DNA from: GH45 sp046704385
GTDB lineage: Bacteria; Bacteroidota; Bacteroidia; Bacteroidales; SZUA-534
DNA length: 23,411 nucleotides
NCBI GenBank assembly: GCA_046704385.1
Contig: JBJKSB010000007.1
Span: forward strand, 1-23,411
Direction: 5' to 3'
The position numbers and the translations under genes were made by a program. How positions within the stretch are numbered: the first letter of the stretch is position 1; each line of letters starts with the position of its first letter. A model generated the notes under the pieces. That model ran no database searches and was not told where the DNA came from. It saw only the letters and a list, made by a program, of their open reading frames with translations. Of the stretch, positions 8,722 through 16,606 are shown piece after piece.

Positions 8722-9885
8722 ATGAAAACCACAGATTTAACAGACATAAATATAAATCAAATGAGAAAACAATTTATGTTTTCATATAGATTTATTTCAA
8801 AAGCTAAATCTATACTTATGCTGCTATCTTTTATATTAGTTTCCTTTTTACATACAACCGCTCAAAATAATTTGATTGACTTTGCTTCAATTGATAAATT
8901 TTGGCCGATTTATAATCAGCTCAAACTTGACCAAGAACCTTCAGATTCCGATTGGCAAAATTTGTTTCTGACTGATGGAATGCAGGTATTATTAAAAAGT
9001 GAATTTGAAGAATCCTATTTTAAAAATTACTATCGCCTGGCCTTCATGCCATCCATGCATGATTCCCTTCTGTTGGAATTATCCGGAAAGGATTGGAAAA
9101 AAATTTATTTGTCTCATTTGCAGCATATTATTGAGAATGAAGGAAGAATTAAAGACGAAATCAAAAACTTAAAAACTCATGATGACAGCCTGTATAATTC
9201 CTTAAAGAATACCATCGCTTTTCTGCCAGCGGATATTTCAATTTCAAACGATTTACCTACCGTATCCTTTGTATTTTTTGGCAACGATGCAAGAGGTTAT
9301 TCGCAGATAATAATTGACTTTTTATACTATATAAATAACAAAGAAGCCATGAATTACCTGGTGGCCCATGAGGCGCATCATTTTTACAGAAACAAATACC
9401 TGAAACTAAGCGATACTTACCTGAATAATGCGGAACAAACTATTGTAATGGTGCTAAATCAATTGCAGGCTGAAGGTATGGCAGATCAAATTGATAAACC
9501 TTTTATTTATTTCAATAATGGACTACTAAGTGATTCAAAATGGGCTAATCGTTATAAAGAACAATTTAACCAATCAAACATCGTAATCCGGAAAATGGAT
9601 TCAATACTCATCCAAATTAATAGCAACCCGGAAACCATGGATCAATTAGCTGAAGAATTTAAGAGCAGTGTTCCTATGAGCGGTCATCCTACAGGTTATT
9701 ATATGGCAAATGCCATCATTGAAATTTTGGGAAAGGATGCACTAATCCATAGTTGGACAGATCCTTTTGAATTTGTTTTGCTTTATCAAAAAGCAGCTAA
9801 AAAATCATCGCATCAATATCCGGTATTTTCTGACCAAAGCCTCGAGTTAGTTAAAGAATATCAAAACCTGTATATCATTGAATGA
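8722..9885 (+). CDS. Exported zinc-dependent peptidase-like protein (DUF5700-like)
   Basis: A 387-aa protein with a hydrophobic segment at residues 28-46 ending near TTAQ, a probable signal peptide. Because the signal is so far in, the true start may be the ATG of residue 14 (8761), giving MRKQFMFSYRF and a normal signal; neither start has a good ribosome site. The zinc motif is H216-E-A-H-H220, and Glu241 in QLQAEGMADQ is a good third ligand, giving an HExxH...E gluzincin-like layout with the E-G-x-A-D form seen in DUF2268/DUF5700 putative zinc peptidases. It should act in the periplasm or outside the cell. Placement in DUF5700 is from memory of the motif and is moderately sure; substrate is unknown. 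Confidence 0.65.
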   Translation: MKTTDLTDININQMRKQFMFSYRFISKAKSILMLLSFILVSFLHTTAQNNLIDFASIDKFWPIYNQLKLDQEPSDSDWQNLFLTDGMQVLLKSEFEESYFKNYYRLAFMPSMHDSLLLELSGKDWKKIYLSHLQHIIENEGRIKDEIKNLKTHDDSLYNSLKNTIAFLPADISISNDLPTVSFVFFGNDARGYSQIIIDFLYYINNKEAMNYLVAHEAHHFYRNKYLKLSDTYLNNAEQTIVMVLNQLQAEGMADQIDKPFIYFNNGLLSDSKWANRYKEQFNQSNIVIRKMDSILIQINSNPETMDQLAEEFKSSVPMSGHPTGYYMANAIIEILGKDALIHSWTDPFEFVLLYQKAAKKSSHQYPVFSDQSLELVKEYQNLYIIE

Positions 9886-9896
9886 TAGATTTTTAA

Positions 9897-10385
9897 ATGA
9901 AGAAGACATTAGTCATATTAATTGTATTATGTACCATGACAAGGTTCGTCACAAATGATCTTATGGGTCAGGAACACCCGTCAAAATTTGTGTTTAGCAC
10001 AAATATGGGACTTGCAGGATCGTACACTGACAGGGCCTATTTGTTAAGCACTCAGGCCGGTTTTGGTATTACTTATTTGCTTAATGAAAATTACGGCATT
10101 CAATTTTCGCCTAAATACAACTGGCTAATCAAATGGAACGAACATTATTTATGTTTGCCCATTCACCTGACCAGGAATTTTGGACAAAGAATTACCCTCT
10201 ATGCCGGTCCTGCCCTGACTTTCGATGTTGGATATTTTAAAGATGTTGGTTTTTCCGGGGGAGTCTCCTATAAAATCAAAGTGCATTCCTCCCTGGCTTT
10301 ATCGGCATTCACCATTACGCTTTATGATTATCACATTGATTATCTGTATGTACCGGTATCCATTTCATACAAATACTCTTTTTAA
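9897..10385 (+). CDS. Small outer-membrane beta-barrel protein
   Basis: A 162-aa protein with a hydrophobic N-terminus (residues 4-24, cleavage probably near LMGQ-EHP), then about eight predicted beta strands rich in Gly, Tyr and Phe (FVFSTNMGLAGSY, TQAGFGITYLLNENYGIQFS, ITLYAGPALTFDVGYF) and a terminal VSISYKYSF. This is the shape of small eight-stranded OmpA/OmpX-like barrels or PorT-like Bacteroidota barrels. It lies 11 bp after the peptidase gene and 17 bp before the alpha/beta hydrolase gene. No specific function can be read from it. Confidence 0.65.
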   Translation: MKKTLVILIVLCTMTRFVTNDLMGQEHPSKFVFSTNMGLAGSYTDRAYLLSTQAGFGITYLLNENYGIQFSPKYNWLIKWNEHYLCLPIHLTRNFGQRITLYAGPALTFDVGYFKDVGFSGGVSYKIKVHSSLALSAFTITLYDYHIDYLYVPVSISYKYSF

Positions 10386-10402
10386 ATATTCAAATTTATA
10401 TA

Positions 10403-11308
10403 ATGAAATCAATTATTTTAATTCTTAGCCTAATGGGAATATATAATCAAATAAACGCTGAATCAAAACAAACTTTTATTGAAGTTGATAAAGACGTTAA
10501 ACTATGGGTGGAGTCCTATGGTGAGTCATCTAATCCTACTGTTCTTTTCATATCAGGAGCCGGGGCCAACTCCTCATTTTGGTCGGACAATCTTTGCATG
10601 AGTCTTGTTCAAAAGGGCTTTTTCGTCATTAAATACGACCACAGAGATATAGGTTATTCAAGTAAAAGAAATTATGAAGAACATCCTTATGATGTAATGC
10701 AACTTACCAAAGATGCTGTGTGCATTTTAAATTCTTTCAACATTGAAAATGCTCACATTGTTGGACACTCCATGGGTGGTTTTATTGCCCAGTTAATGGC
10801 CATACATTATCCTGAGAGGGTTATATCATTAATTTCTTGCTCATCGTCAACCAATGCGGCCAACATACCTCCTCCTCCAGATAAAACCTGGGAAATATTT
10901 ATGAAAAATTCTCCAACAAACAATTTCGAAAATGATTTAGCTGGCTTTTTAGAGGTATGGGAGTATTTGAATGGAACAGCTAAGTTTGACAAAGATCTGG
11001 CCATTGAGTATACTGAAAATATTTATCTCAGACAAGAAATAGTTGGAGCCTTAGGAGAGTCTCACGTAAAAGCCCAGGTCAATATAACCACCAGAAGTAA
11101 ATTATTAAACCAGGTTAAACAACCGGCTTTAGTTATTCATGGTGAAGAAGATTACCTGGTTGATAAATATGGAGGAATTCAAACGGTCGAATGTATGCCA
11201 AATGCTAAATTAATATTGATACCACAAATGGGACATCTGCCTTTTAACCACAAAATACTGGAACGCTTTGAATCTGAAATTGTAAATTTTATAACCCTCA
11301 ACAAATAA
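10403..11308 (+). CDS. Exported alpha/beta hydrolase, esterase-like
   Basis: A 301-aa protein with a short signal peptide (1-19, cleavage near INA-ES). Landmarks: SGAGANSSFW (51-60), KYDHRDIGYSS (77-87), nucleophile elbow G-H-S123-M-G-G, catalytic acid in HGEED250, and histidine in MGH278LPF. The D-H-R-D-x-G-x-S stretch followed by HPYDVMQLTKDAVCIL is like the RdmC/DnrP group of anthracycline methylesterases and related lipases. It probably hydrolyses a small ester in the periplasm. It closes the packed gene set; the next gene is 172 bp away beyond REP-like palindromes. Confidence 0.82.
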   Translation: MKSIILILSLMGIYNQINAESKQTFIEVDKDVKLWVESYGESSNPTVLFISGAGANSSFWSDNLCMSLVQKGFFVIKYDHRDIGYSSKRNYEEHPYDVMQLTKDAVCILNSFNIENAHIVGHSMGGFIAQLMAIHYPERVISLISCSSSTNAANIPPPPDKTWEIFMKNSPTNNFENDLAGFLEVWEYLNGTAKFDKDLAIEYTENIYLRQEIVGALGESHVKAQVNITTRSKLLNQVKQPALVIHGEEDYLVDKYGGIQTVECMPNAKLILIPQMGHLPFNHKILERFESEIVNFITLNK

Positions 11309-11480
11309 TATGAAATATAGATTGAGTACTGAATTTCTTTTTAAAATAGTAAACATTATGTTTTTAGTTTGGGCTAAAGCCCTAATCGAGACAAATATCA
11401 ATTACTCATGGCTTAAGCCATGGGCAATTAAAACTCTTTAAAATGGCTTTAGCTAAATCTTAATTAAATAAATTAATACT
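11309..11480. other. 172-bp gap between the hydrolase and GNAT genes
   Basis: The gap has an AT-rich left part (11309-11367) with no recognisable signal, a cluster of palindromes at 11368-11457 listed separately, and about 23 bp before the GNAT start. The palindromes could end transcription of the preceding gene set. I see no clear TTTG/TAnnTTTG Bacteroidota promoter. Confidence 0.4.
11368..11457. repeat. REP-like palindromic element
   Basis: Three short palindromes in 90 bp: GGGCTAAAGCCC (11371-11382), CATGGCTTAAGCCATG (11407-11422, a perfect 16-bp palindrome) and TTTAGCTAAA inside 11443-11457. The first and third also pair with each other (GCTAAAGCC against GGCTTTAGC), so the block can fold as an outer stem enclosing an inner hairpin. 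'GGGCTAAAGCCC / GGCTTAAGCC' elements recur between genes in many Bacteroidota genomes and resemble REP elements mobilised by RAYT (TnpA-REP) transposases. No RAYT gene is in the window. Confidence 0.6.
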
Positions 11481-12335
11481 ATGACACAGATTAAATCACT
11501 CAAAAACATTGGCTTCGATGAACTATACGAAGCATTCAGCCAGGCCTTTATCGATTACGATATACAAATAGGCAGATCAGAATTAGCCGATATGCTGAAA
11601 CGCCGTGGAAATATTCCTGAGTTATCGTTTGGTGCATTTGAAGATGGACAGCTGGTATCATTTACTTTCAATGGCATTGGGGAGTTTAACGGAATAAAAA
11701 CTGCTTACGATACCGGAACCGGAACCATCAAGGAAAAACGAGGTAAAGGTCTTGCAAAAAGTATTTTTGAATACTCAGTCCCTTTTTTAAAAGAAGCCGG
11801 AATTCAACAATATTTACTCGAAGTATTGCAACATAACACCAAAGCGGTAACCTTGTATCAAAAGCAAGGTTTTAAGGTTAGCCGCGAATTCAATTATTAT
11901 GTGGATTCTGCTAAGAACCTAAAATGGGAGACAATTGACCGCACTAATCACTTGAAAATTGAAGAATTAGCCGGATTGCCCGATTCCGATTTTCTAAAAT
12001 CCTGGGATTTTAATCCTTCGTGGCAAAACAGCAACGATTCCATTCTGCGCGATATGAATAAATTCAAATTTCTGACAGCCTGCATGAATGAGGTATCTGC
12101 CGGCTATTTAATTTTTGAACCCGGATCAGGTGATATTACGCAACTTGGAGTTTTACCCGGATTCAGAAGGAAAGGAATTGCCTCAAAATTATTGAATCAT
12201 ACTATTGAAAATTATAAGCTTGAAAAACTGAAAGTTATTAATGTTGAAACAACCTGTACCCCTATGGTCCATTTTTTAAGCGCGGTTGGATTTAAATTAA
12301 ATGGGAAACAGTTTGAAATGATTAAAAAACTTTAA
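11481..12335 (+). CDS. GNAT-family N-acetyltransferase with two GNAT domains
   Basis: A 284-aa protein built from two GNAT folds. The first (about 1-135) has the acetyl-CoA loop region KEKRGKGLA (84-92) and the end VTLYQKQGFKVSREF. The second (about 175-284) has QLGVLPGFRRKGIAS (219-233), with R-R-K-G-I-A as acetyl-CoA pyrophosphate loop, and ends TPMVHFLSAVGFKL. It would acetylate an amine on a small molecule or protein. Both acetyl-CoA loops look usable, which is less common than one degenerate copy. The gene stands apart from the upstream set and is the last plus-strand gene before a convergent hairpin. Confidence 0.82.
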   Translation: MTQIKSLKNIGFDELYEAFSQAFIDYDIQIGRSELADMLKRRGNIPELSFGAFEDGQLVSFTFNGIGEFNGIKTAYDTGTGTIKEKRGKGLAKSIFEYSVPFLKEAGIQQYLLEVLQHNTKAVTLYQKQGFKVSREFNYYVDSAKNLKWETIDRTNHLKIEELAGLPDSDFLKSWDFNPSWQNSNDSILRDMNKFKFLTACMNEVSAGYLIFEPGSGDITQLGVLPGFRRKGIASKLLNHTIENYKLEKLKVINVETTCTPMVHFLSAVGFKLNGKQFEMIKKL

Positions 12336-12400
12336 CTTTTAAAAAATCCTAAATAAAAATTCACTTTTAAAATCATTACAAAAATCTTTATCATTAACAC

Positions 12401-12433
12401 TAACCCGGAATATTCACATAATATTTCGGGTTA
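12401..12433. terminator. Candidate bidirectional terminator between convergent operons
   Basis: TAACCCGGAATATT (12401-12414) and AATATTTCGGGTTA (12420-12433) form a 14-bp stem with one G-U-type mismatch and a 5-nt loop. It lies where the plus-strand GNAT gene and the minus-strand BMC operon meet, and its right arm contains the TAA stop of the kinase gene. Neither side has an immediate strong U-run, so termination may be partial. The 12336-12400 stretch holds nothing else I can name. Confidence 0.6.
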
Positions 12434-13603
12434 ATTCATTTCCAGATAGGCCATAACCTCTTTAGCTACAACCGATTCCTCATTGGTGGGTATAATTACA
12501 ATTCTAACTTTTGAATCTTTACAGGAGATTATACCATCTTTAGGAACGTTATTGTTTTTTTCTTTGTCAAGAATAATTCCCAGGCTATCCAAATTTGACA
12601 ATATTTCTGCTCTTAACCGGGCATCCTTTTCACCGGCACCAGCCGTAAATACGATACAATCGGCTCCGTTGAGGGCTACCAGATATTCGCCAATATATCT
12701 TCTGACATAATAAACATAGGTATCAAATGCCAGTTTTGCTCTTTTACTTTTATTGGCTATCCCGCCTTCAATATCACGGAAATCACCACTTGCAATACCA
12801 GATATACCTTTGAGACCCCCATTTGACATTAAAATATCACCCATTTCCTTGGGCGAAAGGTTTTCCTTTTCCATAATATAGAGCAAGGCATAAGGGTCAA
12901 GATCACCAACGCGTTTGGCATTTAACAGTCCGCTTTGAGGGCTCATCCCCATCGAAGTATCAATTGACCAGCCATCTTTTATGGCACAAACCGAAGAACT
13001 TCCACCCAAGTGACACGAAATTGTTTTATCGGCACCATAAAGTTCTTTGGCTTTTTGCCCGATGTATCGATGCGATGACCCATGAAACCCATACTTACGA
13101 ATATTATATTTTTCAAAATACTCATAAGGAATACCGTACATATAGGCTTCGGGTGGAATATTTTTATGAAAATGAGTTTCGAACAAACCAATTAGTGGTT
13201 TAGAAGGAAGCAGCTTTTTAAATACTGAAATGGCAGTAACATAAACATCAGTATGTACAGGTGCCAGGAAGCGATATTCTTCCATGGCATTAACCACAGC
13301 CTCTGTTAATTCCACACACCCGGTTACTCCCTTTGCCAAAACCGTTTTAAATCCGATAGCCGATATCTCATCCATCGAATATTTTTCCGATAAGGATTTT
13401 AAAGTGAGACCGACGGCCGTAAAATAGTCAGGTATAGTAGTGGTCGATGAGTTGCGCTCCGCATCCGAAAATTTGAAGGAATAAATTCCATCATTACTTC
13501 CTATTTTCTCCACTGTAGCTTCAAATAAAACGCTCATATCTGAAGTTTCGTACAGTTTGCATTTATAGGATGTACTCCCGGGGTTGGCAATGATGATCTT
13601 CAT
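12431..13603 (-). CDS. ackA: Acetate-kinase-family enzyme of the microcompartment operon (divergent AckA)
   Basis: A 390-aa member of the acetate/propionate kinase family. It keeps the N-terminal phosphate-binding start (ANPGSTSYK, 6-14), YGFHGSSHRYIG (171-182), CHLGGSSSV, DTSMGMSPQSGL, the R-x-GDLDP site and FTAGAGEKD. It should convert an acyl-phosphate made by PduL into the free acid while making ATP. Two conserved sites differ: the stretch that is normally G-H-R-V-V-H-G-G is G-F-K-T-V-L-A-K-G around residue 86, and the usual V-F-D-T is L-F-E-T (Glu142). These correspond to the substrate-contacting Arg91 and catalytic Asp148 of the Methanosarcina enzyme. With the expected product here, lactyl-phosphate is a plausible substrate. 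It is the last gene of the operon, 6 bp after the aldolase. Confidence 0.85.
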   Translation of the reverse strand: MKIIIANPGSTSYKCKLYETSDMSVLFEATVEKIGSNDGIYSFKFSDAERNSSTTTIPDYFTAVGLTLKSLSEKYSMDEISAIGFKTVLAKGVTGCVELTEAVVNAMEEYRFLAPVHTDVYVTAISVFKKLLPSKPLIGLFETHFHKNIPPEAYMYGIPYEYFEKYNIRKYGFHGSSHRYIGQKAKELYGADKTISCHLGGSSSVCAIKDGWSIDTSMGMSPQSGLLNAKRVGDLDPYALLYIMEKENLSPKEMGDILMSNGGLKGISGIASGDFRDIEGGIANKSKRAKLAFDTYVYYVRRYIGEYLVALNGADCIVFTAGAGEKDARLRAEILSNLDSLGIILDKEKNNNVPKDGIISCKDSKVRIVIIPTNEESVVAKEVMAYLEMN

Positions 13604-13609
13604 AGAATG

Positions 13610-14452
13610 TTATTGTTTAATTTTTGAAATTACTTTTTCGACAATGGCCTGAATTTCTGATTCCGATATATTTTCATGGGATGACATTGAAGATGCAACT
13701 GCATTTTCAGCTTTATACCCTTTGTTGTTTCCAATAAAAGCTTGTGTAGGAATAACGCGATCACTGCTAAACAAAGGCTTCGAATCACAATTTTGGATTT
13801 TTCCCGATAAATTGAATTTTTCCCGGAGTGTCATTAACCGATCACGCTCCTCACCCGGCATTACATTTACATTACCCAACTGGATTGATTTCCAGACAAT
13901 GCTAGCCGTATGTTCCAGGGTTTCCATTTTATGATAAGCATTGAGCAAATCGCTGCCCAAAGTCAGTGCCCCATGATTTTCCAGTAAAATAGCATCCGAA
14001 GTTTTAATAAAAGGTTTCATTCGGTCAGGAATCTCCATGGTTGATGGCAGACCATAAGGTGCAATGGGAACCGAACCAATTACAATAATAGCTTCAGGCA
14101 ATACACACTTATCCAACGGAATACCGGCAACCGCAAAACTGGTTGCATAAGGCGGGTGGGCATGCACCACCGATTTTATATCAGGGCGTTCTTTGTATAC
14201 CTCAAGATGCATTTTAACTTCGCTTGAAGGGCGGAATTTAGGATTACCTTTTATAACATCACCATTCAGATCGCATTTAATAATCATATCTTCGGTCATA
14301 AAACCTTTGCTCACCCCAGTGGGTGTAGTAAGTAACTCCTTATCGTTGAGCATAACGGTAATATTCCCGTCATTGGCAGCTACATAACCTCTTTGCCAGA
14401 TGCGTTTACCAATCTCAACTATTTGTTTCTTTAACTCGTATTCGTTAGTCAT
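13610..14452 (-). CDS. Class II aldolase (L-fuculose/L-rhamnulose-1-phosphate type) with C-terminal encapsulation helix
   Basis: A 280-aa zinc aldolase. I take the ATG at 14452 (MTNEYELKKQ); a TTG six bases upstream also extends the frame but is less likely. The motifs are ANDGNITVML, FRPSSE (catalytic Glu78), VVHAHPPYATSFAVAG (zinc ligands His97 and His99) and ENHGALTLG (His160). It should cleave L-fuculose-1-P or L-rhamnulose-1-P to DHAP and L-lactaldehyde. Homologues are about 210-220 aa; the extra 60 residues are a linker followed by a terminal amphipathic helix (SESEIQAIVEKVISKIKQ), the known layout of an encapsulation peptide that directs cargo into a BMC. It is co-transcribed with shell genes. 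The choice between fuculose and rhamnulose cannot be made by eye. Confidence 0.88.
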   Translation of the reverse strand: MTNEYELKKQIVEIGKRIWQRGYVAANDGNITVMLNDKELLTTPTGVSKGFMTEDMIIKCDLNGDVIKGNPKFRPSSEVKMHLEVYKERPDIKSVVHAHPPYATSFAVAGIPLDKCVLPEAIIVIGSVPIAPYGLPSTMEIPDRMKPFIKTSDAILLENHGALTLGSDLLNAYHKMETLEHTASIVWKSIQLGNVNVMPGEERDRLMTLREKFNLSGKIQNCDSKPLFSSDRVIPTQAFIGNNKGYKAENAVASSMSSHENISESEIQAIVEKVISKIKQ

Positions 14453-14466
14453 AATCAAAATATCTT

Positions 14467-15039
14467 TTAAAATAATTCATTTAATACGTCGTGATGTGGA
14501 TTTGTAATTACGGTCCAGTCAGCCAGCATCCCATCCTTTTTACAGTATTCAATTGCCGGTTGCACAGCAGCTTCAAGTGCACTAATTTCCCCGGTAATTA
14601 CAGCGAATCCTTTTCCGCCAATTGCCATAGCCATATGTACCCGCATAAGTTCAACATTGGCTTCTTTTACAGCAAAATCGGCAGCTTTTATAGCTGATAC
14701 CACCGAAAATGTCTCAATTATAAGTAAGGCTCCTACACCAAATGCTTTTTTAGCCGGTTCATACATGTTGGTTCCGGTTAAAGCAGGAAAAACCCTTGGA
14801 TCAAGCTTTGGAATCATCGCTGTATTCACTATGGCATAACCCCCAATCTCGTTGGCCACACTAACTACATGTTCAACATCGGCCACACTCCCACGCACTG
14901 CAATAAAGTATTTACCTGAACATATGGTCCGGGCAATAAGCTTTTCAACATTACCTGCTTTCAACATGGCATCCTGAACCTTGTAGCCTTTGCTTATACT
15001 GTTGAGTTCTATTAATCCTAATGCGTTTCCTGTAACCAT
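14467..15039 (-). CDS. pduT: Tandem-domain shell protein BMC-T, PduT-like with Fe-S pore
   Basis: A 190-aa protein of two fused BMC domains (about 5-90 and 100-185), forming a trimer that fills a hexamer position in the shell. The first repeat reads ALGLIELNSISKGYKVQDAM and the second GALLIIETFSVVSAIKAAD. The sequence RTICSGKY places Cys40 where PduT has Cys38 (KTICPGK), the residue that binds a [4Fe-4S] cluster at the threefold pore. The second repeat keeps RVHMAMAIGGKGF, also PduT-like. Its start overlaps the stop of pduS by one base (TAATG), so the two are translationally coupled, fitting their proposed joint role in electron transfer across the shell. Confidence 0.88.
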   Translation of the reverse strand: MVTGNALGLIELNSISKGYKVQDAMLKAGNVEKLIARTICSGKYFIAVRGSVADVEHVVSVANEIGGYAIVNTAMIPKLDPRVFPALTGTNMYEPAKKAFGVGALLIIETFSVVSAIKAADFAVKEANVELMRVHMAMAIGGKGFAVITGEISALEAAVQPAIEYCKKDGMLADWTVITNPHHDVLNELF

Positions 15040-16337
15040 TAATTGCTTTGTATTATAATTTCTGTATTTGTAAGTTGCTTAATTACACCATTTATTGAGG
15101 CATGCATATTGGCAGATACTTTACCATTCGCTTTTGCGATTAAATCGTACTTTTTAACCCTGCTTCCTTCAGATACCAAAGGTTGGGCCGGTGCCCCAAT
15201 ATGTTCATTTAAAGGAATACGAACCACATTGGGTTGAATATTCAAATCCATTAATGGGCCTTCATCCTTAAATTTCAGTACATCGAGCCTTTGCATTAAT
15301 TTATGGGTAGATACCTTTCGATATTCCTGCATGGGATGTGGCTTTGATTCCATAGCCTGAATTTTCAGCCCCTGTTCCCTGGTAATCCGTTTTTCAATCT
15401 TAACAGCTCCGGCAGGATCTAATCCTTCCGGACAGGCGTACACAGTACATAAATTGCATTCGCAACAAGCCAGGTTATCCACCGAAAACATGGGTTGTTC
15501 AACCCTTGAGAACATGCGGTTACGCATAGCCATTTCAGGTCGCACTGGTTGTCCCAACAGGTATCGCGGACATAATTCCGTACAAAAACTACATTGGTCG
15601 CAACCCGCTTTGGCAATACGATCGGTATCCTGTTCGGTGCTAAACCTGTTGTAGGTTCTTACTGCACTGTGATCATCCGGAAGCACAATCAGAGCACCCG
15701 TACGTTTTGTAACTACTTTATTTAAATCGTCTGCCAGCGAACCCATCATCAAACCACCCACACGAACCACGTAGTTAGGAATAGTAATTTCGAATTTTGA
15801 AAGTATTTCAGCGTAGGTAGTACCCACCGGTACCTTAACAGTGGCCGGAGATTTTACAGCCCCTGCTACAGAAACAAATTTTTCAACGACCGGCTCTGAA
15901 TGGCCAATATTATAAAATGTTTCTACATTGCTAACCACACATCCTACTGATATAGGTAAAGCACCCGCCTGAACCAGCCTGTTTGTGGTTATGTAAATCA
16001 GCGTTACTTCATCGCCGGCCGGGTATACATCATCAACCGGAACAACCCGCATGTTTGCGGATAATTTTGACTCAAGCAAAGCTATCTCGTGCCCGTGTTT
16101 TTTCTTAATACCGATTATTCCTTCCCTGGCCCCGGTAAAATCTATCACTTTCTGAAAACCGTCAAGCACTTTATCGGTAAAGTTGTTAATGATCTCCATA
16201 TCTTTATGTAGCAGGGGTTCACATTCCGCAGCATTCATTATGATGATTTCAGGTTTTGAATCAATTTTCACATGAGTCGGAAATCCGGCTCCCCCAGCAC
16301 CAATAATACCCCTGTTTTCAATTTCCTGCAATAACAT
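15039..16337 (-). CDS. pduS: PduS/RnfC-like flavin and iron-sulfur oxidoreductase
   Basis: A 432-aa protein. The N-terminus has the RnfC/PduS nucleotide- and flavin-binding start GIIGAGGAGFPTHVK (10-24), then NAAECEPLLHKD and a SLBB-type middle part. Two ferredoxin-like cysteine sets follow: C246-x2-C249-x2-C252-x3-C256-P, and C291-x2-C294-x2-C297-x4-C302-P. The C-terminal third (about 345-432) is a lipoyl-like domain (PLVSEGSRVKKYDLIAKANG). PduS in propanediol compartments is a cobalamin reductase that uses NADH. No B12 enzyme is in view here, so I infer that it passes electrons from NADH through PduT to an acceptor outside the shell. It is followed directly by the pduT gene. Confidence 0.88.
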   Translation of the reverse strand: MLLQEIENRGIIGAGGAGFPTHVKIDSKPEIIIMNAAECEPLLHKDMEIINNFTDKVLDGFQKVIDFTGAREGIIGIKKKHGHEIALLESKLSANMRVVPVDDVYPAGDEVTLIYITTNRLVQAGALPISVGCVVSNVETFYNIGHSEPVVEKFVSVAGAVKSPATVKVPVGTTYAEILSKFEITIPNYVVRVGGLMMGSLADDLNKVVTKRTGALIVLPDDHSAVRTYNRFSTEQDTDRIAKAGCDQCSFCTELCPRYLLGQPVRPEMAMRNRMFSRVEQPMFSVDNLACCECNLCTVYACPEGLDPAGAVKIEKRITREQGLKIQAMESKPHPMQEYRKVSTHKLMQRLDVLKFKDEGPLMDLNIQPNVVRIPLNEHIGAPAQPLVSEGSRVKKYDLIAKANGKVSANMHASINGVIKQLTNTEIIIQSN

Positions 16338-16339
16338 AC

Positions 16340-16606
16340 TTACATGTTAATTTTATCAACAATCGCCATAATTAAAGTTCGTATGGGCGCAAAATCAAGG
16401 TTAAATACCTCTTGTGCTACTCCGGGTGCCCCTCCGCAAACCACAATATCACCAACACCGGCACCTACATAATCCATTGCGACCCATTCTTCACCCGTTT
16501 CTGTTCCATCAGGTTCAATGGTTCGGACTACAAAAACCGCCCGGCCATTGTAAGCTTCGTGCTTTTGCACAGCTGTTATTTTATTTGATACCCGTGCCAG
16601 AAACAT
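16340..16606 (-). CDS. EutN/CcmL-type pentameric shell protein (BMC-P), third of three in a row
   Basis: An 88-aa protein of the EutN/CcmL family, which forms pentamers that cap the vertices of the shell. It begins MFLARVSNKITAVQKHEAYNG and has the family core AMDYVGAGVGDIVVCGGAPG, where other members read A-x-D-x-x-x-A-G-x-G-(E/D)-x-V. It ends with the IMAIVDKI strand. Its ATG overlaps the TAA of the preceding BMC-P gene by one base and its stop is 2 bp from pduS. The 'GGAPGVAQ' loop differs from the SSSARMT loop of the two longer paralogues. Confidence 0.85.
   Translation of the reverse strand: MFLARVSNKITAVQKHEAYNGRAVFVVRTIEPDGTETGEEWVAMDYVGAGVGDIVVCGGAPGVAQEVFNLDFAPIRTLIMAIVDKINM

Noticed and set aside
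538..12335. The packed set of diverse genes as an integron-style cassette array
   Set aside because: Gaps of 2-36 bp are too short for attC sites, no integrase is present, and the 172-bp gap has palindromes without attC-type R'/R'' core sites.
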